Assembly: GCF_016056275.1 (NCBI RefSeq)
Contig: NZ_JAECZA010000313.1
Coordinates: 33,392-97,391, forward strand
Length of the DNA: 64,000 bases
Source of the DNA: Dendronalium phyllosphericum CENA369
GTDB lineage: Bacteria; Cyanobacteriota; Cyanobacteriia; Cyanobacteriales; Nostocaceae
Direction: 5' to 3'
Shown piece by piece: positions 1 through 9,514 of this stretch; position 1 is the first letter of the stretch; every line of letters begins with the position of its first letter. Both the position numbers and the translations under genes were made by a program. The notes beneath the pieces are model-generated. The model saw only the letters and a list, made by a program, of their open reading frames with translations. It was not told where the DNA came from and did not search any database.

Positions 1-590
1 TCTTGTTGCTGTAACCAATTAATATAATTTCGATAAGGACGGGGAGTATTTAAATATAAATATTCGCCTTTAATTAAGGCATGATAAAAAGCAAAAATTT
101 CTTTGCAGAGAATTGGCAAACTCCAGCCATCAATTAGTAGGTGATGAAAACTCCAAATAAATTCGTAAATATCATCAGCAACTCTAATTAAAGTAAAGCG
201 CATCAGAGGAGCTTTATCAACGATAAAACATTGAATTCTATCTGCTTGTAAAACCGCTTCTAGATGCTTTTTTTGTGTTTTTGCAGAGAAGGAACGCCAA
301 TCATCGATTTGCCAAGGTAAATCTACTTGTTTACATACTACTTGGAGAGGCTTTTCTTGCTTTTCCCAAACAACTAGGGTACGCAAAACTGGGTGACGCT
401 TGACTACTCGCGCACAGGCTTGCTGAAACAATTCAATATCTAAATTTCCAGATAGTGTGAGACAAAATTGCTCAAAATATACTCCTGATTCTGGCTCGTG
501 TAAAGTATGAAAAAGCATACCCTGTTGCGTAGGTGAAAGAGGATATATAGATTCAATATTATTATTTTTAATTAGTTGCAGTTTGCTCAT
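1..590 (-). CDS. NRPS condensation domain, N-terminal part (truncated at window edge)
   Basis: Reverse-strand translation from ATG at 588-590: MSKLQLIKNNNIESIYPLSPTQQGMLFHTLHEPES...FIWSFHHLLIDGWSLPI...NYINWLQQQ; contains HHxxxDG and closely resembles the N-terminus of the 10589-15598 NRPS. Confidence 0.88.
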   Translation of the reverse strand, partial: MSKLQLIKNNNIESIYPLSPTQQGMLFHTLHEPESGVYFEQFCLTLSGNLDIELFQQACARVVKRHPVLRTLVVWEKQEKPLQVVCKQVDLPWQIDDWRSFSAKTQKKHLEAVLQADRIQCFIVDKAPLMRFTLIRVADDIYEFIWSFHHLLIDGWSLPILCKEIFAFYHALIKGEYLYLNTPRPYRNYINWLQQQ

Positions 591-657
591 AATTCGTCAT
601 TAAGAAACTACCTATCTTTACTCTTTCTCTAAGATTTTTCAATTGGCTTATCGCTCG

Positions 658-2160
658 CTAAAATTGAAAGTAAACAAAAGGTTGAGGGTTGATTGCTGCC
701 AGCCGAAATAAGCCTGAAACCAACACCCCAAAAACAATAGCAAAACTCCAGCTAGGAATTTTCCGCCACCATTGGGTAAACCAACCCTTATAAGCTGCCC
801 AGTGGAGGATAGTTAAAGGTACAAAAATCCAGGCAATTTGGAGATTTAAGTTTTGAGAACCAAGGGAAGTGAAGAATAAAAAGGATTTTTCTATTTTGAG
901 CGCAGTTATGAGATCCCGACTGCCAAAAAATGGAGCCAAGGCAGAAAAACAATAAAATGTCAGGGGAATACCTAGTAGATTTCGTAGTGGTAATAATGCT
1001 TTATAGCGAGCAACCCAAGATGACCATTGCTTTTGAAGCACTAAAATGATTCCATGTAATCCACCCCAAAAGACAAAATGCCAAGCTGCGCCATGCCAAA
1101 ATCCTGATAAAAGCATCAAAATGAGGAGATTTCTGTATTTAAAGAGTTCTGTACGTTCAGCTTTTGGTCGCCTTCTCATTAAAGGAACATAGACATAATC
1201 GCGCAACCAACTGTAGAGGGTAATGTGCCAACGTTGCCAGAAGTCAGTCATATTGCTGGCAAAGAAGGGAAAATTAAAGTTCAGAGGTAGTTTGTAGCCT
1301 AGTAACCCAGCAGAAGCGATCGCCATATCCGAATAGCCAGAAAAGTCGCAGTATACTTGGATAACAAAAGAAATAACAGCAATCCAACAACTCACGAAAG
1401 TATAATTTTCTGGATTTGAGAAATACTGTTCGACTAAAGGAGAAAGATTATCAGAAATACAGGCTTTCTTAAAATATCCCACAAGAAACAGCATGAATGC
1501 TCCCCGAAAATCCACATCGCTTAAATTTTTTGGGGTTAGCAGTTGAGGTAAAAAAGTAGATGCTCGGACAATTGGCCCGGCAACCAATTGCGGAAAAAAC
1601 GTGACAAATAGAGAAAAATCCCAAAAATTTCTTACAGGTTTGAGTTTACCTAGATAAATATCCAGGGAATAACTCAGAGTTTGAAAGGTGTAAAAACTAA
1701 TCCCTGCTGGCAGAATAATATTTAGAGTGTTAAAGCTGATAGGTAAACCTAAAAAAGCTAATAAGTTAGCAGCAGAATCGGTGAAGAAGTTATAGTATTT
1801 AAAAAATCCTAATATTCCTAAATTTGCGACTAAACTCAGTATTAACCATGCTTTGCGTTGCTGTGGAGTCTGTGGCTTATTTAATAAAGCATTCCAATCC
1901 AAAAAACTTGAATTTTCTGCTTTTTGTAATACCTCCGTCTTGGTAACTTCAATTTGTGATCTAGAGAGCATTAAACCAACAAAGTAATCAATGACTGTCG
2001 ATAGCAACAGTAAAAACAGGAAACGCCAATCCCAAGCACTATAGAAGATATAACTACAGACGAGCAGCCACCATTTACGATGATTGTGTTTCTGTAAAGC
2101 CCAATAAACGCAGAACACAACCAAAAAGAAAAATACAAACCGAAACTCTGTGAATATCAT
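658..2160 (-). CDS. MBOAT family O-acyltransferase (AlgI/DltB-like)
   Basis: Polytopic protein with MBOAT signatures (YSLDIYLGK, FPQLVAGPIVR, DFSGYSDMAIA, FWQRWHITLYSWLRDYVYVPL, SGFWHGAAWHFVFWGGLHG). Confidence 0.9.
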   Translation of the reverse strand: MIFTEFRFVFFFLVVFCVYWALQKHNHRKWWLLVCSYIFYSAWDWRFLFLLLLSTVIDYFVGLMLSRSQIEVTKTEVLQKAENSSFLDWNALLNKPQTPQQRKAWLILSLVANLGILGFFKYYNFFTDSAANLLAFLGLPISFNTLNIILPAGISFYTFQTLSYSLDIYLGKLKPVRNFWDFSLFVTFFPQLVAGPIVRASTFLPQLLTPKNLSDVDFRGAFMLFLVGYFKKACISDNLSPLVEQYFSNPENYTFVSCWIAVISFVIQVYCDFSGYSDMAIASAGLLGYKLPLNFNFPFFASNMTDFWQRWHITLYSWLRDYVYVPLMRRRPKAERTELFKYRNLLILMLLSGFWHGAAWHFVFWGGLHGIILVLQKQWSSWVARYKALLPLRNLLGIPLTFYCFSALAPFFGSRDLITALKIEKSFLFFTSLGSQNLNLQIAWIFVPLTILHWAAYKGWFTQWWRKIPSWSFAIVFGVLVSGLFRLAAINPQPFVYFQF

Positions 2161-2183
2161 ATTGATTTACATTTAAATAGTGC

Positions 2184-3314
2184 TTATTTAATAGAACTTA
2201 CTAGTTTTTCTTCTGAATTATTTAAATGTTGTTTAAATTCTGATGCCAGTAACAGAGTAAATTCTTGTGCACCTTGATGATTAAGGTGTGCGCTATCAAT
2301 CCTGCGATTCACCTCATATAAATTAGTGAATTTATTGGGAACATTAAAATTAAATAATGTCTCGATATATCCTGATTTGTATGCTTTGTAAAGTGCGGAG
2401 AAATTGGAATCAATTTCTAAAAGTGGTGGAATAAAAAATATAGCTTCAACTTTGTTATTATTTTGCCGAAATTGTTTAATCTTAGCAGTAATGTTTCTCA
2501 TCATTTGCACTCCATATATTGTGGATGAAGTGTTAAATTCACTATCTGAATCTGCTAATTTTAGTTGTTCTTTTTTGAGATTTTTGAGATAAGTATTTAA
2601 ACCATTAGCGCGGAATAAAGTCTGCCATTTTTCAGCTTTTTGCTGCCAATCTATAGCGTAATATCCAGACTCTTGTAAGAGTTTATCTTCAGAAACTTTG
2701 GCTAAGGGGTCTGGATTTGATAAATCAATATTTAATATTTTTTCTTGCCATAAATTAGCAAACTGACCTAGACCTAACCAACGGTAGATAAAGCTTTGAA
2801 AGTTAGCAGATAGATATGAAACTTTAACTGGCCAGCTATCAATTGACGATTCCAAAATTAATTTGAAATTTTCTAAAGTTTTACCAGGAGTATGCCAGTA
2901 TATTTCTTGAGCAGAAGTAGCACCATAGTTTGTGAATAAGTCAACGGAACAATCAAGAAATATCCATTTTAAGTTAGCTGGCTTTAACTCCAAAATTTTT
3001 TGTAAATAAAAGTCAATTTCTGCAACGTTTGCACCTGATATCCCAAAATTAAAAGATTTTACATTCTTACCCTCTGTTGTCATGTATTCATCAAATAATT
3101 TTGGAACTACACCAAAGTAAGTAGTGCTTGGCCCTAGAAAAATAGCATTGTAATCATCTTTATGTTCAGTGAAATATTGCCACTTAACACTAATTTCTCC
3201 AAGATTTTGGATAGTTTTAGAATAGGGTAAAATTATATTTAAGAAGCCAGAAGATAAAATTATAGTTAGTATAAAAACTAAACTGTAACCAAACATTACT
3301 AATTGTTTTAACAT
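2184..3314 (-). CDS. SGNH/GDSL-like membrane-anchored protein (AlgJ/AlgX-type or DUF1574-like acyltransferase partner)
   Basis: N-terminal TM segment, GPSTTYFGVVPKLFDEY block, ...DSAHLNHQGAQEF (D-x-x-H) near the C-terminus; adjacent to the MBOAT gene. Confidence 0.6.
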   Translation of the reverse strand: MLKQLVMFGYSLVFILTIILSSGFLNIILPYSKTIQNLGEISVKWQYFTEHKDDYNAIFLGPSTTYFGVVPKLFDEYMTTEGKNVKSFNFGISGANVAEIDFYLQKILELKPANLKWIFLDCSVDLFTNYGATSAQEIYWHTPGKTLENFKLILESSIDSWPVKVSYLSANFQSFIYRWLGLGQFANLWQEKILNIDLSNPDPLAKVSEDKLLQESGYYAIDWQQKAEKWQTLFRANGLNTYLKNLKKEQLKLADSDSEFNTSSTIYGVQMMRNITAKIKQFRQNNNKVEAIFFIPPLLEIDSNFSALYKAYKSGYIETLFNFNVPNKFTNLYEVNRRIDSAHLNHQGAQEFTLLLASEFKQHLNNSEEKLVSSIK

Positions 3315-3320
3315 AGTTTT

Positions 3321-3815
3321 TTAGATATCTACAACTACATCTACTGTCTTATTTGTTAATTGCCAGTTTATCTTCAGGTTGAGCCAGAAATTCCAAAGTG
3401 TCACACAAGCTATCGCTATCAATTTAGCTATGTATTCATTCACTTGAAATTTATAAAATAGCAAACTTACAATTAAGCTATTTAAAATAAGACCAACTAA
3501 ACAAATCAGATTAAATTTAACAAATCGCTGCAATTTTTGACTAATATTTGGCTGCAAAGATACATCATTAAACGTCCATAAATCATTCCAGATAAAATTA
3601 TTAATAATTGCAATTTCCGTTGAAAGCATAGCACTAATAGTTAACGCTAAACCCAATGAACTATGCAAGAAATAGAACATCCCTAAGTCTACAAATACGC
3701 CACTCAAACCAACTATAGCAAAGCGAGTAAACCGACTAAAAACTGCTGAGTAGGTAGATAATGAAGCTTGTGACTTCATAATATTTGTATTAAAATAGTT
3801 AAGATATTGCTTCAT
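3321..3815 (-). CDS. GtrA family membrane protein
   Basis: Four-TM protein with GtrA pattern RFAIVGLSGVFVDLGMFYFL...INNFIWNDLWTF. Confidence 0.85.
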   Translation of the reverse strand: MKQYLNYFNTNIMKSQASLSTYSAVFSRFTRFAIVGLSGVFVDLGMFYFLHSSLGLALTISAMLSTEIAIINNFIWNDLWTFNDVSLQPNISQKLQRFVKFNLICLVGLILNSLIVSLLFYKFQVNEYIAKLIAIACVTLWNFWLNLKINWQLTNKTVDVVVDI

Positions 3816-3843
3816 TTTTTTATCGAGATTGCAACATTGTTAT

Positions 3844-5493
3844 TCAAGTTTTCAGATTTTTATCGAGTTGCCAAAAGCCTTCCAGGGAATACACTAGTTT
3901 CAGAGAGTTAGCTTTATCCTGCTGAAGTTGAGAGGCTAAACTATTTTCTAGATCGTCAAAGAAGAAAATTGTTTTGTCATTTTGAGCCATCATTGGTAAT
4001 TGATTATTGTGTACGATCAGTAAGGGAGTTTTTGGTTCTAAATTATGACTTAAGGTGAGTATAACTCCCAAATTATAATCATTTTTGTCACTGAGCAATA
4101 AAATACTATTAGACTGATTAATAAGTTGACTAATTGCTAGTAAATTCTTGCCGCCTATTTGTGCCCACCACGCTTCAGCCTGAAAAAATCTAACATCAGA
4201 AACTAGTCCAGAGGTGAGTAATCCCACCAATATGAATTGCCAAAGAGTTTTTTGCCAGTTCTTTGCCCAGACAAGATGCCAAGTTAAAATATAGATTACA
4301 GAAATTTGGATGCTGAGGTATAACGGTAACTGATAGCGAAAATGAATAGAGCGAATACCGCCAAAAATTATGTCGTAGAATAGCAATGTTAAACCGGGGA
4401 ATCCTCCTAATAAAGCAATAAATAAACTAGTTTTATTTAATAAATATTTATTTAAAAAAACAATAATATAGATAATTAAGGTTAAACTGAATATTATTGT
4501 AGAAATAATATAAACCAAAGGACTTTCTGAAGTTAAGTTATTAACCCAAGCATTATCAGAAGCTAAATTAAAATCAAAAAATATTCTACTAATCCGACTG
4601 AGCCAAATACCAATTAAGTCAAAAATAGTATCTGTTTTAAATGTTATCCATGACAAAAGATTTGTGGCAGTATGAACCTGGGTAATGAGTACAATGAGCC
4701 AGGGTAAAAACATTAAGCCAGCCGCAATAGAACTCAGTAGATAATTACCCAGGATTTTGTTGAAACGAAACTTTTGCCTAATAACTACATAAATGCCATG
4801 AGGGATCGCTACCATTACTGTTAATAAATGGGTGTACAATCCTAAAGCTAGAGTAAGAGCATACACAACCCAACTCAAGCGACTTTCTCGGCGTATAGCT
4901 CGCAATAAAGCAGCACTTGATACTAGAATTGTTACCATCCACAAACCGTATTCTCGTGCATCTTGAGCAAAGAAAACCTGCAAGGGAGAAACTGCCATCA
5001 CAGCCATTCCTACCCACCCAACAAGTGGTGACTCAAACAACTCTAAACACAGCCAATACATACTAGGAAATACCAACAAACTAATTACTGCTGATAAACT
5101 CCTGACTCCTGCTGGTAAATCTCCAAAGACCTGCGCCCATAATCTCACCATCACATAATATAAAGGTGGATGTTGTGGATCTGAAGTTATTAAGTAGCGC
5201 ACTGTATCAACTACATATTTATCGGAATTAATGTGTTGATATCTGTCTAGGTTATTAACAAGAATTAAACCTTTATTAGTGTCCCAATTGTTAAAAACCT
5301 CTTGCTTGACCTCAGCTAGAGTATGACCAGATATTGCTAGCGATGTAGCAGATTCATCGTACCAATAAACTTTTTGTCCCAAATGACTAAAGCGAAAGAA
5401 AATACCTACACCAATTAGGCTAATTACCAAAAGTTTTAACCAAGTTGGCGGATTTGACTTTGTTAGCAATTGTATTTTGTCCATGTATTGCAT
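3844..5493 (-). CDS. GT39/PMT (ArnT-like) membrane glycosyltransferase
   Basis: WYDESATSLAISGHTLAEV, DPQHPPLYYVMVRLWAQVFGDLPAGVRSLSA, DAREYGLW and many TM segments, typical of glycosyltransferase family 39. Confidence 0.83.
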   Translation of the reverse strand: MQYMDKIQLLTKSNPPTWLKLLVISLIGVGIFFRFSHLGQKVYWYDESATSLAISGHTLAEVKQEVFNNWDTNKGLILVNNLDRYQHINSDKYVVDTVRYLITSDPQHPPLYYVMVRLWAQVFGDLPAGVRSLSAVISLLVFPSMYWLCLELFESPLVGWVGMAVMAVSPLQVFFAQDAREYGLWMVTILVSSAALLRAIRRESRLSWVVYALTLALGLYTHLLTVMVAIPHGIYVVIRQKFRFNKILGNYLLSSIAAGLMFLPWLIVLITQVHTATNLLSWITFKTDTIFDLIGIWLSRISRIFFDFNLASDNAWVNNLTSESPLVYIISTIIFSLTLIIYIIVFLNKYLLNKTSLFIALLGGFPGLTLLFYDIIFGGIRSIHFRYQLPLYLSIQISVIYILTWHLVWAKNWQKTLWQFILVGLLTSGLVSDVRFFQAEAWWAQIGGKNLLAISQLINQSNSILLLSDKNDYNLGVILTLSHNLEPKTPLLIVHNNQLPMMAQNDKTIFFFDDLENSLASQLQQDKANSLKLVYSLEGFWQLDKNLKT

Positions 5494-5505
5494 CTAAATT
5501 ATTAG

Positions 5506-6441
5506 CTATCCTTTTGGTTGCTTGAAATATTCCTGCGCCAGAATTGGTGGATACTTAGGAACTTCATCTTTATCTAAGCAAGTGGGAATGGTGTTAATTG
5601 AAGCATCGTGATTAGGACTGGTAAAAAAGGCACATGAGTACCTTTGTTTAGCACTGTGAGATTTAGTTGGAACTATGACTCGATGAGGTGTAGCGCGAAA
5701 CTTATCGTTTGTCCATCGCTGCAATAAATCTCCAATCAATACTATAATTGCGCCGGGAATGAAGGGCGCGACAACCCATTCTCCAGCATTTGTATGTATT
5801 TCTAAACCTTCAGAATCTTGAAATAAAAATGTGAGCGTACCTATGTCTGTATGTTCTGCTAGATAAACTTTGCCTTTTTCTGGAGGCTGATAGATAGATG
5901 GGTAATGATGCAAAACTATCCCATGGTTTTGATGTGAATAGAAATTTGTAAAATAATCTTCGGGAATGTTCAAAGAAATAGCTAAAGCTTGGAATACTTT
6001 CAAAGTCCTTTCATGACAACTATTGAAAAGTTCCAGCATCACTTCACGAAACTGAAGTGGATTTTTTGGCCATTTATTTGGTTCAAAAAAAGGATCTTCA
6101 ATATCTCCAACTTCATCAGGATAAATTTCTTTGCCAAAATGAAACCCTTCCGTCATTGCTTCATTGCCGCTGTGTTGGTCGTCGCTCTTTTTGAAATTAT
6201 GATATCCGCGAAGATTGCGGTCTGGAAAGAAAGATGCTTGTTCTTTTTCTGCTTCTGGTAGTTTAAAAAAGGACTCAGATTGTGAAAATAATTGAGAAAT
6301 TAGATTTTGAGAAATCCCAGAATTTTTGAGATAGAAACATCCGACTTCATGAAGAGCGAGAGAAATTTGTGAAGCTACAGCTTCTTTGGCAACTTTGTCG
6401 CCAGTCAGAAAAGGATTGAAGTCAATGATAGGTATTTGCAT
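5506..6441 (-). CDS. Isopenicillin N synthase-like 2-oxoglutarate/Fe(II) oxygenase
   Basis: IPIIDFNPF N-terminus, AEHTDIGTLTFLFQDSEGLEI (HxD) and ATPHRVIVP (distal His) motifs. Confidence 0.87.
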   Translation of the reverse strand: MQIPIIDFNPFLTGDKVAKEAVASQISLALHEVGCFYLKNSGISQNLISQLFSQSESFFKLPEAEKEQASFFPDRNLRGYHNFKKSDDQHSGNEAMTEGFHFGKEIYPDEVGDIEDPFFEPNKWPKNPLQFREVMLELFNSCHERTLKVFQALAISLNIPEDYFTNFYSHQNHGIVLHHYPSIYQPPEKGKVYLAEHTDIGTLTFLFQDSEGLEIHTNAGEWVVAPFIPGAIIVLIGDLLQRWTNDKFRATPHRVIVPTKSHSAKQRYSCAFFTSPNHDASINTIPTCLDKDEVPKYPPILAQEYFKQPKG

Positions 6442-6457
6442 TTTAAAGATATCTTTT

Positions 6458-8260
6458 TTAGTTAGTTTGAATTAGTTTTAGGTCGTAAGGGTTCCAAAAT
6501 GTTCCTGTAAGGGCAGAGTGTTCAATACCTTGAATCCGATTTCGGACTGCCACCATTGATAAAGGGTTGACTAAATAAATAAATGGTAGATACTCTTGAG
6601 TAATGCGTTGAGTTTCTGCATAGATAGCCTTGCGCTTTGCTTCATCTAATTCTGAGGCCGCTTGCATATATAAATCACCAACTTTTCGTTCCCAGCTTGC
6701 TATTTCTCGCCCAGTTATTGGCGTTTGTCCTGGTGGGGATGGTGGATTAAAAAAGTGCAAACCAGCATCAGTAAGCCAAACATTAGCCCAATCATTGGGT
6801 TCTTGACCGACTGCTACTTCAAGTAATTGGCATTCCCAATCAAAAGTTTGAGTCAATTTGTTAATGAAAATGTTAGTAGCTACAGGATTAAAATCAATAG
6901 TTATGCCAAGGTTAAGTAAATTTTCTTTGATGATTACTCCCATTGCCTGCAAGATATTATTACTAGCATTTGTTGTGAGAGTAAAGCGAACAAGATTTCC
7001 TTGGTTATCTAATAAGTGACCTTGATTGTTATATTTAAAGCCTACTTTTAAGAGTAGGTCTTTGGCTTTTTGGAGATTGTATTCATATAATTTTAAACCT
7101 GCTTTAATAGATAAATAATATTTGCTCTGTACTGCGATAGGTGAATTTTGTAGCTGCCCCAATCCCCTATAGATATTATTGAGTATTTGTTGGCGATTAA
7201 TTGCATAAGCGATCGCTTGTCTAAATTCGACTTTATTGAACCACTGAGACTTGATTGGATCGACCAATAATTTACTATTTCTACTACCTTTATTGAGATT
7301 AAAAGTAATAGCACTTGAGCCGATAAAAAGACCGCCATTATAAATAGTAAACTTTCCTTTCCCTTCTTCATGTTTTAATAAAGAAAAATAATTAGTATTA
7401 ACGTTGATATAATCCAATCCTCTAGAACGGAATTGAACTAAGGCAGTATCTTGATTAGGAATAATTTGGGCAATGACACGTTCTATATAAGGTTGTGAAT
7501 TGCCTTGATTATCTTTACGCCAGTAATAAGGATTTTTCCGAAAAGTTATTCGCTGGCTAGGAGTATAAGATTCTATTATATAAGGGCCATTGACGATAAT
7601 ATTTTTTGGTGGAGTATCAGTTCCCCAAGTAGATAAAAATTTCGGTCTACCTTCGGTGTCTTTTTGTTTAACACTTTCTCGAAATACATGCGCTGGTAAA
7701 ATTTCTAGTTTTGTCGCCCGAATAAATGGCGCAAATGGTTCAGGTAATGTAAATTCAACGCGCAAATCATCTAATTTACGTACTTTGGGAAATGTACGGT
7801 TTTTCCCAATTAGGAAGAAGTCTTTAGCATAAGTAGGAATGAGTGGATTGGCATAAATTTCATTGTAAGTAAAAACCACATCTTCCGCAGTTAGTGACTT
7901 ACCATCTGACCATTTTAGACCTTTGCGGAGGGTGAATATTACTTGTGTTTTATCTGGTGAGGTTTGCCAAGATTCAGCTAGACAAGGTTCAATTTCTCCA
8001 TGGCCATTTTCTTTAACTAGACCCTCATAATTAAATAGTAAAGTATAAGCTGATTCGAGTATTAAAGCTGGATTAAAAGTCGTGGGTTCATTTGGTACAG
8101 AAACAATAATTTGAGATATTGGTTTTGCTTGGGTTGTTAAGTTAATTTGGTTAGAAATAATTATCGCGATCGCAGTTACCAAAGTGAGAACAATTACTAG
8201 CCAACGATGACGTATTAAATTATATTTTTTATTGTTTTTTAATAACTTAAAATACGACAT
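6458..8260 (-). CDS. ABC transporter substrate-binding protein, family 5 (peptide/nickel type)
   Basis: N-terminal TM segment, then NEPTTFNPAL...LAESWQTSPDKTQVIFTLRKGLKWSDGKSLTAEDVVFTYNEI...FRQAIAYAINRQQI. Confidence 0.88.
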   Translation of the reverse strand: MSYFKLLKNNKKYNLIRHRWLVIVLTLVTAIAIIISNQINLTTQAKPISQIIVSVPNEPTTFNPALILESAYTLLFNYEGLVKENGHGEIEPCLAESWQTSPDKTQVIFTLRKGLKWSDGKSLTAEDVVFTYNEIYANPLIPTYAKDFFLIGKNRTFPKVRKLDDLRVEFTLPEPFAPFIRATKLEILPAHVFRESVKQKDTEGRPKFLSTWGTDTPPKNIIVNGPYIIESYTPSQRITFRKNPYYWRKDNQGNSQPYIERVIAQIIPNQDTALVQFRSRGLDYINVNTNYFSLLKHEEGKGKFTIYNGGLFIGSSAITFNLNKGSRNSKLLVDPIKSQWFNKVEFRQAIAYAINRQQILNNIYRGLGQLQNSPIAVQSKYYLSIKAGLKLYEYNLQKAKDLLLKVGFKYNNQGHLLDNQGNLVRFTLTTNASNNILQAMGVIIKENLLNLGITIDFNPVATNIFINKLTQTFDWECQLLEVAVGQEPNDWANVWLTDAGLHFFNPPSPPGQTPITGREIASWERKVGDLYMQAASELDEAKRKAIYAETQRITQEYLPFIYLVNPLSMVAVRNRIQGIEHSALTGTFWNPYDLKLIQTN

Positions 8261-8284
8261 CTACAACTACTCCGTTATTTATCT

Positions 8285-9514
8285 TTAACTAGGTTGAAAT
8301 AACAACCTATGGGCATCTTGTAATAAAGCTGGTATCTTGTCAGCATGGGGACTATGACACAAACAGTTACTCAAATCAAATTCTTTAACTCGTTCTGCTG
8401 TCTTACCTGGAAACCAAGGATCGGCATTATTTAAATGGTTGTAACGTCTTGTAGCATATTCCCACATATCAAACGCGATCGCTAAATTTCGCAACCATAA
8501 AATAACTGGAATATTAATCTCACCAGGAGTTTGACTATAGTCGGGTAAACCAATATGCCAGGTACTATACCAGTCTTTTCCAAGAGAGGCGATCGTGGCT
8601 GTTTCTAACCGAGTTAAAATTGGCAATAAAATTTCATCAGCTTTATCTAAAAGTTCTATCACCTGCAAATGTTCATCAAAATCTGATGGTTTCGATGCAC
8701 CTAAACTTAAAGTATGTACTTGCGGATGACTTAAACAAAACAAATCGTTAAACGCCATCGGGCTGAGAGGATAACATAAGTCCAATAACTTTTGTGGCGG
8801 CTTATAAAGCATTCCACCTTTATCAGATGGACTAATAATAAATACTCCCATATCGTGACGCGTGGCGGCTTCAATAGCAGGCCAATTAAATTGATTAATG
8901 TAGTACCAATGTAAATTTACATAATCAAATTGATTGGTTTTAATAGTTTTAATAATTAAATCCGTTGGCGCGTGGGTAGAAAAGCCAATAAACTTTACCT
9001 TACCCTGCGCTTGTAATTGTCGTGCTACATCAAGGCAACCATTAGGACGAATGGTATCGGCAAACTGTGGCTCATAATTAATACCATGTATCGTTAATAA
9101 ATCAATGTAATCTAGCTTTAATAAAGCTAAAGATTTCTCAAACAAACTGCGGAATTTTTCAGAGTCAGATGTTGGGCAAACCTTAGTCTGGACAATAATT
9201 TTTTCTCTAGGCAACTTCGATAAAATAGCACCTAATTGCATTTCCGAAGTTCCATAAATGCGGGCAGTTTCGATGTGATTAATGCCAACCTCTAAAGCAC
9301 GATAAATAGTAGCTTCTAGATTCTTTTGATTTTCCTCTGGAATTTGTTCTTGAGCAAGCTCTTTATCTTCAGTATAGGCGTAGCGCATTCCTCCACAGGA
9401 AAAAACGGGTATTGGCAATTCTGTACGCCCAAATCTACGATATTGCATCATAAAATGTGTTTTGATTAGAGAAGCTCTAAGCATACAACTATATCTACTG
9501 ACTTTTTGCCGCAA
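8285..9514 (-). CDS. Aldo/keto reductase (start probably nearer 9448/9451, MMQYRRFGRTELPIPVF)
   Basis: RRFGRTELPIPVFSCGGMRY, INHIETARIYGTSE, IIVQTKV; annotated start overlaps the upstream gene. Confidence 0.83.
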   Translation of the reverse strand: MRQKVSRYSCMLRASLIKTHFMMQYRRFGRTELPIPVFSCGGMRYAYTEDKELAQEQIPEENQKNLEATIYRALEVGINHIETARIYGTSEMQLGAILSKLPREKIIVQTKVCPTSDSEKFRSLFEKSLALLKLDYIDLLTIHGINYEPQFADTIRPNGCLDVARQLQAQGKVKFIGFSTHAPTDLIIKTIKTNQFDYVNLHWYYINQFNWPAIEAATRHDMGVFIISPSDKGGMLYKPPQKLLDLCYPLSPMAFNDLFCLSHPQVHTLSLGASKPSDFDEHLQVIELLDKADEILLPILTRLETATIASLGKDWYSTWHIGLPDYSQTPGEINIPVILWLRNLAIAFDMWEYATRRYNHLNNADPWFPGKTAERVKEFDLSNCLCHSPHADKIPALLQDAHRLLFQPS

